Assembly: GCA_002077065.1 (NCBI GenBank)
Contig: NAJO01000055.1
Span: 62,001 to 126,000 of the forward strand
Reading direction: 5' to 3'
Source of the DNA: Cryoendolithus antarcticus
Taxonomy: Eukaryota > Ascomycota > Dothideomycetes > Cladosporiales > Cladosporiaceae
DNA: 64,000 nt
Shown here: piece by piece, positions 1 to 11,986 of the stretch
How positions within the stretch are numbered: the first letter of the stretch is position 1
Layout: every line of letters begins with the position of its first letter
Translations under genes and position numbers: made by a program
Notes under the pieces: model-generated
Seen by the model: the letters and a program-made list of their open reading frames with translations, nothing else
Told to the model about the DNA's origin: nothing
Databases searched by the model: none

Positions 1-145
1 TATGGTAATCATGAGTTGCGATCAAGAAATGCAAGGTGTACGTACTTGATAGGCCCCTCGTCCTCGTACTTGAGCCTCGTTAGTTGCCCTCCCTATTCTG
101 CCTGATTAGGTCTCTGGACTTGAACCAAATTCCACCTCAGACCCT

Positions 146-823
146 TCACCAGTGCGGCATTGGACTCGGCGCTTGCTCGAAGGTGCACCACCTCTCGGCG
201 ATCCTTCGGATCTGCACAGTTCTACCTACCCACCCTCTGCCTCCAGGACCGAAGCTCTTGGTAGTGACGTTGAAAATAGAGACCTCTTGATCCCAGGGAT
301 CCGTCAGTGGTATAGGAGACTGCTCGACAGGCTCGCCGTCGCCGTCGACGTTCGTAGTAGGCAAAGGGATACTCTCAGCCAGGACGAGATGCATGCTAGA
401 TCTGTTCGCTGCCTCGACTGCTAGAGCGAATGTGCGATTGAGCCCTTGCGCGGAGAAAGCGGATGTTAGGCTATGCAGCTCTACAGGGCTGAGCAGAACA
501 AGCATGCCGGATGTTTGAGAAGCTTCAGACTGTGCAGGAAAAACGGACAGATAGGCCCGCAGATGCGAGACGTCAGGGCAGAAGACTAGTCGCACAGTCT
601 GCGAGGTAGCCAGCATCCGTAAAGTCGGCTGTTGAAGCAGACTTGATGGTCGGACGACCGGAGATTCGGTCGTCTCTTCGCTGGCTGGTCTTTCGCTGAG
701 TAGCTTTTGCATCAAGTCTTCCTTGTTGGAGCAGATGATGATTGTTGATGGGGAATGGTGTTCGTCGAGGACCCTTTGGACGATCGTGGTGGCTGTCGCT
801 GTCGGCCATACGCTAGCCTTCAT
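146..823 (-). CDS. Conserved-looking hypothetical protein (225 aa)
   Basis: Single open frame from an ATG at 823 to a stop at 146, with no intron needed. The first 110 or so residues alternate hydrophobic and polar stretches as in a folded alpha/beta domain (TIIICSNKEDLMQKLL, VRLVFCPDVSHLRAYLSVF, GMLVLLSPVELHSLTSAFS). The C-terminus is basic and aromatic, with WVGRTVQIRRIAERWCTFEQ. There is no signal peptide, membrane segment or catalytic motif that I recognise. It is divergent from the AP-3 beta gene, with only about 230 bp between start codons, so the two probably share a promoter region. The function is unknown to me; I infer that it is real from the length of the frame and its protein-like composition. 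Confidence 0.6.
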   Translation of the reverse strand: MKASVWPTATATTIVQRVLDEHHSPSTIIICSNKEDLMQKLLSERPASEETTESPVVRPSSLLQQPTLRMLATSQTVRLVFCPDVSHLRAYLSVFPAQSEASQTSGMLVLLSPVELHSLTSAFSAQGLNRTFALAVEAANRSSMHLVLAESIPLPTTNVDGDGEPVEQSPIPLTDPWDQEVSIFNVTTKSFGPGGRGWVGRTVQIRRIAERWCTFEQAPSPMPHW

Positions 824-1054
824 GATGGCTTCTGCGAAGCATGGCGTGCCCCGTCAGTCGACGCGAGTATTGCATTCCAACCGCCGCATCTAGGAGGCTT
901 CAGCTGCCGTCTATCGTCAAGCACGTACACGCACAAGTTGTGTCGTTGCAATTGTGAGGAAAGAGGCAACATGTCGTGGAGGTGAGGTGAGCTCCTCGGC
1001 TTGGCATTGACCTCACCTTTGATTCGAGGGCAGCGGAGTACAAGGACCCTAGCT

Positions 1055-3451
1055 ATGGAGTCGATATCGCGAATCAGCTCGCTGTTAGAGACGGGTATGG
1101 TCAGAGGATCGAATACGAATGCTCGACGCTGACCAAGACAATAGCACGCGACCTCACCCTCGAAGCAGCGAAAGATGTCGGACCTCGCAGGCAGCTCAAG
1201 GCAGTGCCAGCAGCGCAGATCAAGAAGCTGCTGGACAGCCGCAATGAAAGAGACGTCCTCGATGGGTTACGTCGCATTGTTGCTGTAAGAGCTGAAATAC
1301 TAGGGCATTCGAGCTATGGGCTGATAGTGTACATAGATGCAATATGCGAGCCCTCCACAACCCACCTTGACCTTCTTTCCTGCCGTGCTGAAGACGCTCT
1401 CGAACCCGTACCCTTCCACAAGGCCACTCGTGTATAACTACCTGCTCCATCATGCCGATCTTGATCCGGACACGACGCTGTTGTCAATCAACACTATACA
1501 GAAGTCGTTATCAGACAGTAACCCGAGAGTCAGAGCGATGGCACTCAAGACTATGGCTGGCATTCGAGTGCCCATGATCTCGCAACTCGTCAGTCTCGCA
1601 ATCAAGAAAGGCGTGAATGACCTGTCACCGATCGTGCGGAAGGCGGCAGCACTGGCATGCGTCAAGTGCGTGAGACTGGACTCGAGTACAAAGCCGCAGG
1701 TCGAGACATACCTAGCCACGCTTCTGGGCGATCAGCAGTACTACGTTGCAGGCGCGGCTGTCCAGGCATTCGTGGAAGTCTGCCCTGACAGACTCGATCT
1801 GATACACCCGGTCTACCGCAAGCTTTGCAAGATGCTGGCCGACATGGACGAGTGGGGTCAACTAGCTTTCCTTCGACTGGCTGTGACGTACGCTCGGACG
1901 TCGTTTCCACGACGAACGACACAGGTCAGACGTGCTGTAACCAAGGAAGAGAAGTCAAGAGACTTCTACGAGGATTTGGACACAACGGAAGAGCAGCCTG
2001 ATGACTTCGAAGAGGTGGAGACTATCGATCCCGACCTGACCCTGCTGCTCAAGTCCGCCCAACCTCTGCTGCAAAGTCGCAACTCGGCAGTCATCCTCTC
2101 AGTCACCAGGCTATACCTCTACACATCTCCCACTGACTACTTACACCAAGCCATCGGTCCACTGATCGCCCTCCTTCGCTCACCAAAAGATATCCAAGAA
2201 GTAGCCCTCTACAACATCGTCCAAGTCTGCCTTCAGAAGCCGGCCCTGTTCGTCCCCTACTTTCGTCACTTTCTCATCCACGCGGACGAAGCACCGCAAA
2301 TATGGCGCCTCAAACTCGAGACCCTCACACTGCTGTTCCCTCACAGCGACAAAAGCATCCAAGATCTAGTCCTAGTTGAGTTAGAGCACTTCTCGAAAGG
2401 TCACAATCCCGATCTCGTCCGAGAGAGCGTTCGCTCAATAGGTCGCTGTGCTCAGGTTTCCGACACAAAAACCTCAAGGCGGTGTCTGTCTTTGCTGTTG
2501 AAGCAGATCCACAGCTCAGACTCCAGGCTCGTGGGCGAAGCAATGGAGGTCATCCGGCATATGATCCAACGCTCGCCGGAAAAGCACAGCAAGACTGTGA
2601 TTCGGTTAGCTAAGAATCTAGACACACTGTCCTCGCCAGCAGCGCGCGCGAGCATAGTCTGGTTGGTAGGCGAGTACGCCAGCACAGACTCGGACTCCAA
2701 TATCGCCGCGGATGTGCTACGGATCCTGCTCAAGACCTATGCGGATGAGAGTGACGAGGTGCGGGCTCAGGTCGTGCTACTTGCAGCGAAGGTGTACCTG
2801 CACTACCTGAATGCTTTAAATGCTAAGCAGCAGGCGCTCGCCGCGCTATCGCCCGACGAACCATCTGATACCCCGGAACCAGACGCCAATGCCTCAATCC
2901 CGCAACTTTACACTCATACCTTGCTCCTCGCCCGCTACACTCCCTCCTACGACTTGCGAGACCGAACACGTCTATACCGCGCTTTGCTAGCGGTACCGAC
3001 CAGTACAGATTTGGCGTCTCTGCTGCTCCTTGCGCCGAAGCCAGTACCTCAGGCGCCATCCCCTAGCGAGAGTCACAGAGGTTTCATGATCGGAAGCGCG
3101 AGTTTGATCACTGGGATCGCAGGCTTCAGAGGCTATGAGTCAGTGCCTGACTGGGTCAGTGAAGGCGAGGAGCCGGATCCGAAGCTGCGAGACGAGAGTG
3201 GGGAGATCGGAGGACGAGGTCAGGAGCGGGCGAAAGCGACCGTGAGCGCGGGTAGCATGCTGGATGAGGTGCTGGAGAAGGAGGTGAGAAGCGGGGGTGG
3301 GAAGGCCAAGACTTTGGACGATTGGTTGGACGAAGAGGAAGGAAGTAGTGAAGAGGAGAGTGAGGAAGAAGAGAGCAGTGAGGACGACGAGAGCGAAGAG
3401 GAGACGGAGAGTGAGACTGAGGAGGACGAGAAGGCGGGCTTAGTAAGGTAG
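1055..3451 (+). CDS. APL6: AP-3 adaptor complex subunit beta
   Basis: Large beta subunit of the AP-3 adaptor, which packages cargo at the Golgi/endosome for direct transport to the vacuole. Exons are 1055-1094, 1145-1284 and 1337-3451. The first two introns are 50 and 52 nt, with GTATGG and GTAAGA donors and CTGAC/CTGAT branch points; joining them gives 764 residues. The spliced N-terminus reads MESISRISSLLE then ARDLTLEAA, as in fungal AP-3 beta. The adaptin-N HEAT solenoid fills roughly residues 30-600 (LLSINTIQKSL, NPRVRAMALKTM, SPIVRKAAALACVKC). The C-terminal 60 residues are a Ser/Glu/Asp-rich acidic hinge (3330-3440). A typical beta ear domain is short or absent, as I would expect for fungal forms. 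Confidence 0.93.
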
Positions 3452-4175
3452 CACACCAGTCGATCTCTGAGACCTGATTCCACAACACGCCAGTCGCCCG
3501 CCGTCAGAAGTGATAGTCACACTTGTGCGCGCAAAGCGATACATTGTGGATCTCTCGCGATCGCCTTTGCCCTTTCTTTGCGCGCAGCCGCGTACATCAA
3601 ACTATAACGGGCTATACAGAGCTTATGGAACTCTACGCAGCTGTCCGGCGGGCAATATATCAGACTCTTGTCACGGACTTCCAGACAGCAGAATCTACAA
3701 GCGTCGATACTTGGCTGCACTGATGGAGATGAGCGTCAGCAGTAAACGTCAATATTCATACCCGTCCTCGCTTTGCTCGACCTTACAAGGAAGGAAATGG
3801 AGGGAGGAGGGGACGAGAAGTGAACAGATACGGGCTGGAAATTGGGCGGACGCAATTAAAGTAGATGGCTGGCAGCAGAGACCGAGAAAGAATCGGGAAG
3901 TAGTGGCCAATGGAGCCAAAATTAGTCTTGATGATAATTGCAAGCAAGGAAATATAAGCAAAGCCAGGTACAGCGGACACGAGAGTCTCCCGAGCTCAAG
4001 TGATCCCGTAGAGAAGAGGTGAGCACTTCCTGCTAAGTGATTCCAGGATGTCGTGGTAAGTGTGTAGCGAAGTGCGAGCCTGGCAGCTAGTCAGAGCGAA
4101 GGTTGTACTCGATGCGCTGCGTGAAGCAATGTATTACTTTAGTCAAGACCAGTGACGCCTGTGTCGCCCGCGATT
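3452..4175. other. Convergent intergenic region, no gene seen
   Basis: Lies between the 3' ends of AP-3 beta and the Pro/Gln-rich gene. A 170-codon plus-strand frame (3510-4022) exists, but it has no recognisable domain and its composition is not protein-like, so I read it as chance. It probably holds the two 3' UTRs and terminators. Confidence 0.5.
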
Positions 4176-6197
4176 CTACCATCGTCGGCGATAAGCGTCA
4201 GACACAGTCCTCGCCTGCTTGTACTTCTGCCTCGGAGTGTCGTCATTACCCTCGCTTTTGCGGTCGTCCCGCCGAGCATGCTCCTCGACCTCGTGGTAGG
4301 ACCGCTTGCGACTGTCAGTGCGATCGTACTTCGGCCGAGGTGTGAGGTCCATGTCATCGCCACCTTCAAAGTCGGATCCGGCCATGGTATGCTGGCTGTT
4401 CGCTGACGAAGGGCGGTGATTGCTGCTGTTGATGTGGGAGCGACCGTTGTTCTGAGAGTGATCATTGGCGTGCAGGCGATCATCATCTCGCGGGCGGCCG
4501 TTTGCGTAAGGCCGACGGTCATCGTACGGACGGCTATTGTTGCGTTGTCGGCCATTACTGTCCGAGCGGTAGTGGTCATCTTCACGGCGAGGCCGATCGC
4601 GAGAGTCGTTGTAACGAGAAGATGGAGGTGGCGGTGCACGTCGAGCAGAGTACTCCTGTCGTTCGCGATCGCGCGAGTGGTCTCTTGAGTGATCCTTGGA
4701 GTTACTCTGAGAGTGCACAGAAGACGGACGGGGTCCGAGGGCGGGCCCAGGCGTCTCATAAACTGTCTTGGGCGAGCCCTCGACGCCGAGCGCCTTGAGC
4801 AGCTCATCTTGGCGTGGGTCGTTGATCTTGGGTAGTTGCTTCGGGCGTGTGCTTCTCTGAGAGTAGTCTGAGGCTACAGAGCTCGCACGAGAGTGATGCG
4901 ACACTACGCTGTTAGCGCGATCATGATCGTCGCGAAGCGCAGATTCGAGGTCACCGAGTGGGTCGTCTGCCGACATCTCGCGCTTGAGATTACGTCTGGA
5001 CTCCGTGCGTGCATGCCCGTTGCCGTTCGTTGTGGAATGTGTACGCCGCTCCAGTCCTCGAGACGGCGGAGCTATGACAAGCTTCACGGGAATCACGAAG
5101 TGCGGGTCCGTCCGATTGCGATACCTCGATAGAATCTCCTCGCGAGCTAGAATTTCGAAGCCAACGGCCAGAAAGTCCTTGAAGATGATATCGTCCTGCA
5201 CCTCAGTCCATGCACTGGAGCCACGGATGCTGTTCAGCTGTTCGTCCCCGTGTCCTTCAGCATAGTACTCCGAGATGCAGCCACTGAGGTTAGAGTCTTG
5301 TGCACGTGGTGCCAAGGCCTCCAACTCAGCTTCCTTGAACGTTGCAGGTATAGGCCGCGCAGTCGGGAGAGCGTAGTGAGACTCAATCATGCCAAGGCTG
5401 AGCTCCGGCACGATCTCATCTGGATGTTCAGCCCAGTAGCAATCGTCATCGTATGCACTTTCGACAGCCTCCGGTGTGGGCGCAGCGCCAGGTTGTGCCT
5501 GCGATGAAGTGATACTTACGTTCCGCGAGTGCGAAGCAGGTGCAGGGTATGCGTTCACTGGAGCGGACTGATGGCGGCCTGCTTGCGGAGCTTGTCCACT
5601 GGCTGATGAAGGCCACGGATTCGGCTGCTGCCAGCCCATCGCGGTAGACGCTGTGCTGGCTGGAGGAGATGCAGCTGGAGCTGCACTAGGTGGATACTGG
5701 TAGCCTTGCACGCCATACCCTGGGTACGGTGGAGGGTAGCCTTGAGGGTAGCCTTGAGGAGGATAAGCTTGAGGTGGATAGCCCTGCATAGGATACGGTT
5801 GGTAGCCTGGATATTGCTGCGCCTGTGCAGCACCGTAGGCTTGTTGATAGCCAGGATAGCCCGCGTACGGGTAAGAATATGCTTGCGCAGTCTGAGGCCA
5901 TGCTTGTCCGGGATAGTTTGTCTGTGGAGCGGCTGGCCCTGCGTAACCCGGAGGCGGAGCGTACTTCGTGATGACAGTACCGCTCGTGGTCACAGTGGTG
6001 CTGAGCGCAGCGACACTCTCAGCACGGGCCTTTTTCGCCGGCGGTGGCCTGTAATCAAGTCAGCAACGAGAACACCAGCAGCAGCAAGAGATCAGGCTGT
6101 CGTGGACGGCAACGGGAGGCGAGACATACCCTTGATAGCCACCTGTGTACTGTGACTGCTGCTGGCCCCACTGACCGTTTTGGGAATTGGGCTGCAT
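4176..6197 (-). CDS. Pro/Gln/Tyr-rich, largely disordered nuclear-type protein (646 aa)
   Basis: Exon 1 is 6130-6197 and exon 2 is 4176-6048, joined over an 81-nt intron with GTATGT donor, GCTGAC branch point and TTACAG acceptor. The N-terminus becomes MQPNSQNGQWGQQQ leading into GPPPAKKARAES, a short basic patch that could be a nuclear signal. Residues about 45-140 are a prion-like repeat region rich in GYP, YPPQ and QGYP units. A compact conserved-looking segment (about 190-340) contains DDDCYWAEHPDEIVPELSLG and FKDFLAVGFEILAREEILSRYRNR. The rest is Arg/Asp/Ser-rich (SRDHSRDRERQE, RPRREDDHYRSDS), like RNA-processing factors. I do not recognise the family. An RNA-related role is inference from composition only. 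Confidence 0.75.
5680..5885 (-). repeat. Degenerate tandem GYPPQ/QGYP coding repeats
   Basis: Imperfect 12-18 nt units on the minus strand encode repeated GYP-P-Q motifs (YPPQAYPPQGYPQGYPPPYP) in the disordered N-terminal half of the 646-aa protein. The repeat count is likely to vary between strains. Confidence 0.7.
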
Positions 6198-7564
6198 GGC
6201 AGATTGCAACTGCTTGACCGCAGCGCTACTCTTTGAGAATATTGACTGGCGAAAGTGAAGAAAGCTGATACGAAAAGATGCAGTCGTCTTCGAGGTCAAA
6301 GAGACAATGGGTCGTCGTCTTGCTTAGCCGTCTTGAGATGCTGATGGAAGTTACGCCTTCGATCACATGAAGTGACTGATCGGGGCAGGAAAGGGGTTAT
6401 TTCTGCAAGGGTGCCAGGGCAATAACACGGCGCCCGTGGCACGCGCCAGTAATCGCACTAGACTGTCGAGAATCCCGTACCGCTTTGATAGAGGGTAGAT
6501 TTGGGTGATGGATGAGTGTGGCACAGAAGGCGCAGTAGATGGGTGAGATGAACAACAAAGTGTCAGGCTGCAAGTAGAGCAAACGGGAGCGGGCCTTGGC
6601 GCAAATTCGGCAAAAGTCGTGGGCGCTTACTTACATGTGAATGTGGTACATGGCAGAACAAGCAACAGGCTTTGCCAGCCGGGCCTCTGCCATCTGTGCA
6701 GCACTTGACCCTCTCCTGTAAGTAGTCTTGCTGAAGTCTCGCAGTAAGTTGCCTTTGCTCCATTGCTACAAGCGTACATGCAGAGAAAGAAAGTGCCTCG
6801 CAAGCTCAATGCCCAGACGATGATTAATGAGACGACAGAGAGATGAATGCATGACAGTCGGTAGGAACAGTTGAAGAAGCCGCCAACATTGTCTAGACGC
6901 ACTTGTGTAGGCGGCATGGAACGATATGCGATGGTACCCTTGGAAAAAAATGACGATGGGATCCGCTCATGGAATCGGCCATATTTCTGCAGAACGGCCA
7001 TCTTGCTCGACACGGGCATCGATGAGCATGACATTGCTGACACGGCAATGACGAGAGGTAGCGCGGATTATTGACAGGACATAGAGAGATTGCAGACCTT
7101 GATGTGCCCCCCACAGCACGGCATGTGCCAAACACGAGGCCGCCCCTCCCCACGGTCATGCTGTTGCTACTGTGCAGGATCGTTCAAACGAGAGTCAACC
7201 CCGAAGGATCGTTAGCGGAGCTCGCCACACATTGTTCGCATGAGGATGCTGATGAGGGGTTGGAGTGTTCGAGAGGGAGTGGAGGAAGAATCGAACCTCT
7301 CGGAAGGAGGGGCATCAGACGGGCGCCTTACATCAGCCGTCTTTCATAGACTTTTAGCACGCTGCCTGAACTCGTGACCTCGGCCAATATGACTTCGAAT
7401 ACCGTAGACTACTCCCCGTACATGCCACTCAAGATGTCTGCCTGCTTTGCGCCATAGCTCGCCGCGCCCTCGAGGATGCTATCACCACGATCGCTTTCGT
7501 CTTTGGTGCAATCTGCCCCTTCTCCTTCGCTTCCTTCCAGTCACAACAATCGTTCTCCTAAGCA
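6198..7564. other. Divergent promoter region, 1.37 kb, with a tRNA-like fragment
   Basis: Separates the start codons of the Pro/Gln-rich gene (-) and PPG1 (+). The small ORFs here have no coding character. A B-box-like element and two inverted repeats lie at 7268-7345; see findings. The remainder shows nothing I can name. Confidence 0.5.
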
Positions 7565-8652
7565 ATGCCAGGTCTTCCAGGTATGCCTCTCATGCTATCC
7601 ACCCTACCACCGAACAAAAGCTGAGACATTTTCGCAGCCAGCGTAGACCTGGACGAGTGCATCGCGCGCCTCTACCGGAAAGAGCTTCTCGCCGACTCGG
7701 TCATCGAGGCGGTATGCGCCAAGACGAAAGAGCTGTTGATGAAGGAGAGCAATGTCGTACACATCCAAGCACCCGTCACGGTGGTCGGCGATATCCACGG
7801 GCAGTTCTTCGATATGATCGAGATCTTCCGAATAGGTGGATATTGTCCGGACACGAATTACCTTTTCTTGGGTAGGTCACGCGAGCACATCCGGTCAGGT
7901 CTGGGGAGGAACTCATATACTAACAAGGCAATGCAGGCGACTACGTCGATCGCGGACTCTTTAGCATAGAGACGATTTCGCTCTTGATTTGCCTCAAACT
8001 CCGCTACCCAAGTCGAGTGCATCTGATCCGCGGAAACCACGAATCTCGAGGTGTAACGCAGTCGTACGGCTTCTACACCGAATGCTCACGCAAGTACGGC
8101 AACGCAGCAGTCTGGCACTATTTCACAGACATGTTCGACTATCTTTCGCTAAGCTGTGTAATCGACGACAAGATCTTCTGTGTGCACGGCGGACTAAGCC
8201 CGAGCATTCACTCAATCGACCAGATCAAAATCATCGATCGTTTTCGCGAGATCCCGCACGAAGGACCTATGGCGGACCTCGTATGGTCAGACCCTGATCC
8301 CGATAGGGACGAGTTCAGCCTCTCGCCACGAGGCGCCGGGTACACTTTCGGGGCGCAGGTGGTCAAGAAGTTCCTCGAGGTGAACGGCATGAATCACATT
8401 CTGCGGGCACACCAGCTCTGTAACGAAGGGTATATGGTGATGTTCGACGACCGACTAAGCACAGTCTGGAGCGCGCCGAATTACTGCTACAGGTGTGGCA
8501 ACATGGCTAGTGTGCTAGAGGTTGGACCGAACGGGGAGAGGAAGTTCAACGTGTTTGATCAGGCGCCAGAGAATGATCAGCATCGAGCTGAGGTGCAGCA
8601 GCAGCAGCAACAGCACGCCGGAAGCGATCCGATCAAGGACTACTTTCTGTGA
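7565..8652 (+). CDS. PPG1: PP2A-like serine/threonine protein phosphatase Ppg1
   Basis: Catalytic subunit of a PP2A-family metallophosphatase; in yeast Ppg1 affects glycogen levels and works with the Far/STRIPAK-type complex. Exons are 7565-7580, 7638-7871 and 7937-8652, giving 321 residues. The tiny first exon encodes MPGLP plus one base. Metal-binding and catalytic signatures are intact and in order: GDIHGQ (about 55), GDYVDRG (about 84, split by intron 2), GNHE (about 116), HGG, and WSAPNYCYRCGN. The C-terminus ends DYFL, the carboxymethylation tail of PP2A-like enzymes. It carries a short poly-Gln run just before the tail. The sequence VDLDECIARLYRKELL is typical of Ppg1 rather than PP2A or PP4. 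Confidence 0.93.
8596..8613 (+). repeat. CAG repeat coding six glutamines in PPG1
   Basis: Six consecutive Gln codons (five CAG, one CAA) lie in the linker between the phosphatase core and the DYFL tail. It is a microsatellite-like tract that may vary in length. Confidence 0.8.
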
Positions 8653-9078
8653 GCTTTGGGTATGGGAGCATAGATGGCGTTCTGGGGGCGGACTGTGAGA
8701 TACCACTTTGCATTGCTGGGATGGGTGTACAGATGCATGTGTACGATAGCATGACGTACGATACGATTGCAGCACTGATCACTGCCTTCTTCGTCTCTTC
8801 GCATGCTGATGTTTGCTCGAATGCTGTTGCTCGTAGGTAGCGTTCGTTCTTGCCCACTTCCCTCGCTACAACCGCGCATGTCAATTATATGTACACGCCC
8901 ACATGTAGCATCACTTTACGCTTGTACTTCATGTAGACGAGAGCTTCAATCGCGCCCTTGTGACCTTGCAAACACGCCGCGTGCCCTGACGAATATCACA
9001 TCCAGACCTTTCACGCATTGCATACAGACAACAACTGCCTGTTTACCTATCGCGATTAGGTAGAGCACAGATCTGACG
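8653..9078. other. Intergenic region between PPG1 and the GH125 gene
   Basis: 426 bp between two plus-strand genes. No open frame with coding character and no clear element was seen. It should hold the PPG1 3' UTR and the promoter of the next gene. Confidence 0.5.
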
Positions 9079-10759
9079 ATGAAGGCACCATCGTACTGCG
9101 CTCTCTTATTCCTCGCTGGCCTGTGCCTAGACCAAGCGCAGTGCTCAGAGCACAAGCAAGATCCCTTAGTCGAGGCTAAGGCACGCGCGAAGATCCTCGC
9201 AGCCTGTCCAGCCTACGAGCATTATGCCCGCTTCCCGCAGTCAGACTGCCCACTCACATACCGCTGAGGCTTGCCGCTGACTGGGGCGCAGCTCTCCTCC
9301 AAGTCTAGGATCACTTAAGCTACCGTATCAAAGACCAGCGAAGCAATGCCGGACCTTTGTCTCGCCGCTGGTGGAGAAGGTAATCGAGGATGTCACAGAG
9401 CGAATGGTGGATAAGGATCTAGCACGCATCTTCGAGAACGCCTTTCCGAACACGCTGGACACGACGGTGAAGTGGCACGTCAACGAAGCCGAGAATACGT
9501 ATAAAAGTCACAAGGGCGCGTGGGAAGGAGCCCAGTCCTTCATAATCACGGGCGACATACAAGCATGTTGGCTGAGAGACAGTACGAATCAACTAGCGCA
9601 ATATCAGCGCCTCGCAAAGAAGGACCAGAAGATCAACAATCTCATCCTCGGCGCCGTCGCTACGCAAGCGGAGTATGTGATCGCAGCACCGTACTGCAAT
9701 GCCTTCCAACCGCCTCCTCTGAGCAAGGTGAAGCTCAGCGACAATGGCCAGGGCGATGCCGTGCACCCGGCCTACGAGCCAAGTCAGGTTTTCGAGTGCA
9801 AGTATGAGCTAGACTCGCTCGCCCACTTCCTCTCGCTGGGGAACCAGTACCACAACCACACTGGCTCAACATCTTTCATCACGCCACGCTGGATCCACGC
9901 GGTGAACAGCCTGCTCGAAGTGCTCGATGAGCAGAGCCGCTCGACATTCGACTCGGAGACGGGCGAGTTCGTGCAGCAGACATATCGCTTTCAGCGAAAC
10001 ACTAACACCGGCACTGAAACGCTCAGTCTGGCTGGCAATGGCAACCCCTTGAACTACGGCACTGGTCTTGTCCGATCTGCGTTCCGCCCAAGTGACGATG
10101 CAACCATCTTCGGGTTCTACATACCAGCCAACGCTATGATGGCCGTGGAGCTGAAACGCACTGCTGCCATCCTGAACCTCGCAGGAAAGTCGAAGCTGGC
10201 TAGCGAGCTGCAGTCACGCGCTGCGAGGATCGAGAAGGGTGTTTGGGAGCACGGTGTCGTGCAGCATAAGAAATGGGGTTCAGTCTTTGCGTACGAAGTA
10301 GACGGCTACGGCAGTCACCTAATCATGGACGACGCGAATCTGCCTTCCCTCCTCTCATTGCCTCTGCTAGGCTTCCTAAGGAAAGAGGAAGGCACCTACC
10401 AATCCACTCGCAAGATGATCCTCAGCAAGGAAGGGAACCCCTACTTCCTCTCCGGTAGCCGCTTCAGCGGAATCGGTGGCCCTCACGTGGGTTTAGAGAA
10501 CGCATGGCCAATGAGTGTATTGGTACAAGCGATGACTAGCGACAACGAAACAGAAGTCAAAGAGCTGCTGAACGCAGTCAAGAAAGTCAGCGGTCTAGGC
10601 CTGGTGCACGAGAGCGTCGGCGTCGAGCGAGGTGGAGGCTACACGCGAAGCTGGTTTGCTTGGGCGAATTCGGTATTCGCGCAGACGATATTGGATGTGG
10701 CTGAGCGTATGCCTGAAGTGCTTTTCGGAGATGGCGCGAAGGCTTATGTCGTGGAGTGA
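9079..10759 (+). CDS. GH125 exo-alpha-1,6-mannosidase, Mug157-like
   Basis: Member of glycoside hydrolase family 125 (formerly DUF1237; S. pombe Mug157), expected to trim alpha-1,6-linked mannose from glycans. Exons are 9079-9239 and 9292-10759 (542 aa). The intron has an unusual GTCAGA donor but a good GCTGAC branch point, and joining it yields FPHSPPSLG followed by LKLPYQRPAKQCRTF, the expected family order. The N-terminus (MKAPSYCALLFLAGLCL) is a signal peptide or signal anchor. Family hallmarks are DKDLARIFENAFPNTLDTTV, CWLRDSTNQLAQY, FGFYIPANAMMAVEL, and GGPHVGLENAWPMS near the end. The acid/base residues were not mapped. It probably acts in the secretory pathway or outside the cell. Confidence 0.9.
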
Positions 10760-11748
10760 AGGAGATGGCGCGTTGACCACGTGGGGGATGGGAGGGCCGC
10801 GCGGAGTGCATACATGGGGTTGCTGAGTGTTCGAGGCGCGAGCTGGTGGCTTCCAATGTGGCTGACTGAATAGCCAGTCGGACTTGATGTCCGCGGCTTG
10901 TGCAAGCTTGACACGTGTAGAGCTTGTAGAGCTGCGAGGCACAGCCTGATGGCGTTTTGCAAGAGTGCAACTCGTCGCGAAGAGAGGAACATTTTGAGAA
11001 GAGGAGTGGCTTACGTCGGCGTGTCCTAAGGGTCGATGGAGCTATGGCTTTCTTAGCGGTGGGCAGTCCGCGGCTCTGCAAAGCTTGTCCAGCAGGGCTG
11101 ACCGATCTCAACCCAAAGGTTTACAGCTCGACGAGATGAGATGAGATGCGAAGGTCGTCCCGGCGTGGCTTTGCAGCACGGCAGAGACATTGCATTGTGT
11201 TGAGTCCATCGAGTTGACTTCTTTACGAAAACGCTGGTAGGAGATCTCCGCATCGTGCTTGCCGTCCGGTCCTTCCCGTTCGTAATGGACTACAACCTCA
11301 CGCCCTAGACTGATCACTCCACATCATCCAGAAGCCTGCATGTACTCCCAATTCCCGCGACGCCCTTGACATATACTTTCATCAGCACCATCGGGCCCCA
11401 CCAGTCATGGCATGGCACTTGTTAGTCCGCGATGTCCGACGCCGTAAGCTGGCCATGCTCCGTGCTACGTGGAAAGCATGGTAACCAAACTACGGCTTGC
11501 TGAGCTCAGCTCTCCACAAATCTTCAGTGATGCACGCCTATGAAGGCGCAGCTACCGTACCGTACGTGTCATGCCTAATCAGGAGATCTCCTCGTTTAGC
11601 AACTGCTCGTTCATGGCTGGCTGAGCAGCCACTATATCGCGTGCTGCGAGAGCCTATCGTGTAGGGCTGTGAACATAGCTTTCTTGGATTGGTAAACAGC
11701 GTGCATAACATCAAGGCGCCTTTATGTACAATGGTCGCTGAGTGATCT
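10760..11748. other. Intergenic region, about 1 kb
   Basis: Contains only short or low-complexity frames on both strands (for example a 174-codon Ser/Arg-rich minus-strand frame overlapping the GH125 3' end). I see no gene, repeat or RNA in it. Confidence 0.45.
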
Positions 11749-11758
11749 TATATATATA
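11749..11758 (+). promoter_or_regulatory. TATA box candidate
   Basis: An alternating TATATATATA stretch just upstream of the F-box-like gene. Its position 20-30 bp before the first in-frame ATG (11780) implies that transcription starts near or past that ATG, which favours the ATG at 11987 as the true start. Confidence 0.45.
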
Positions 11759-11986
11759 CACGCCGATCCTTCGGCCCAGATGTCATATGTACAAATCCAC
11801 CACTGCAAACTAAGATCTTCGAACACCATCTCCGCCCTACAGAGTACACGGCTTAGTTCATCGAACCTCACAAGCCTAGCGTCTGTCAGACCGCCCTTGC
11901 AAGCAGCTGCTAGCCTTCGGAGTCAGAACATCGCATCATCGGGCTTAAGAACCCACCTCGATCCACCAGACCCTATATCAGCAGCA

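Noticed and set aside
3510..4022. 170-codon plus-strand ORF after AP-3 beta
   Set aside because: No domain, irregular composition and a position in a convergent 3' region; treated as chance.
10587..11111. 174-codon minus-strand ORF overlapping the GH125 3' end
   Set aside because: Mostly antisense to the GH125 coding exon or in its 3' region, with Ser/Arg-rich composition typical of shadow frames.
11780..11986. Upstream in-frame ATG extending the F-box-like protein by 69 residues
   Set aside because: The TATA element ends only about 20 bp before it, so the mRNA probably starts at or after this ATG; the downstream ATG was preferred, with moderate certainty.
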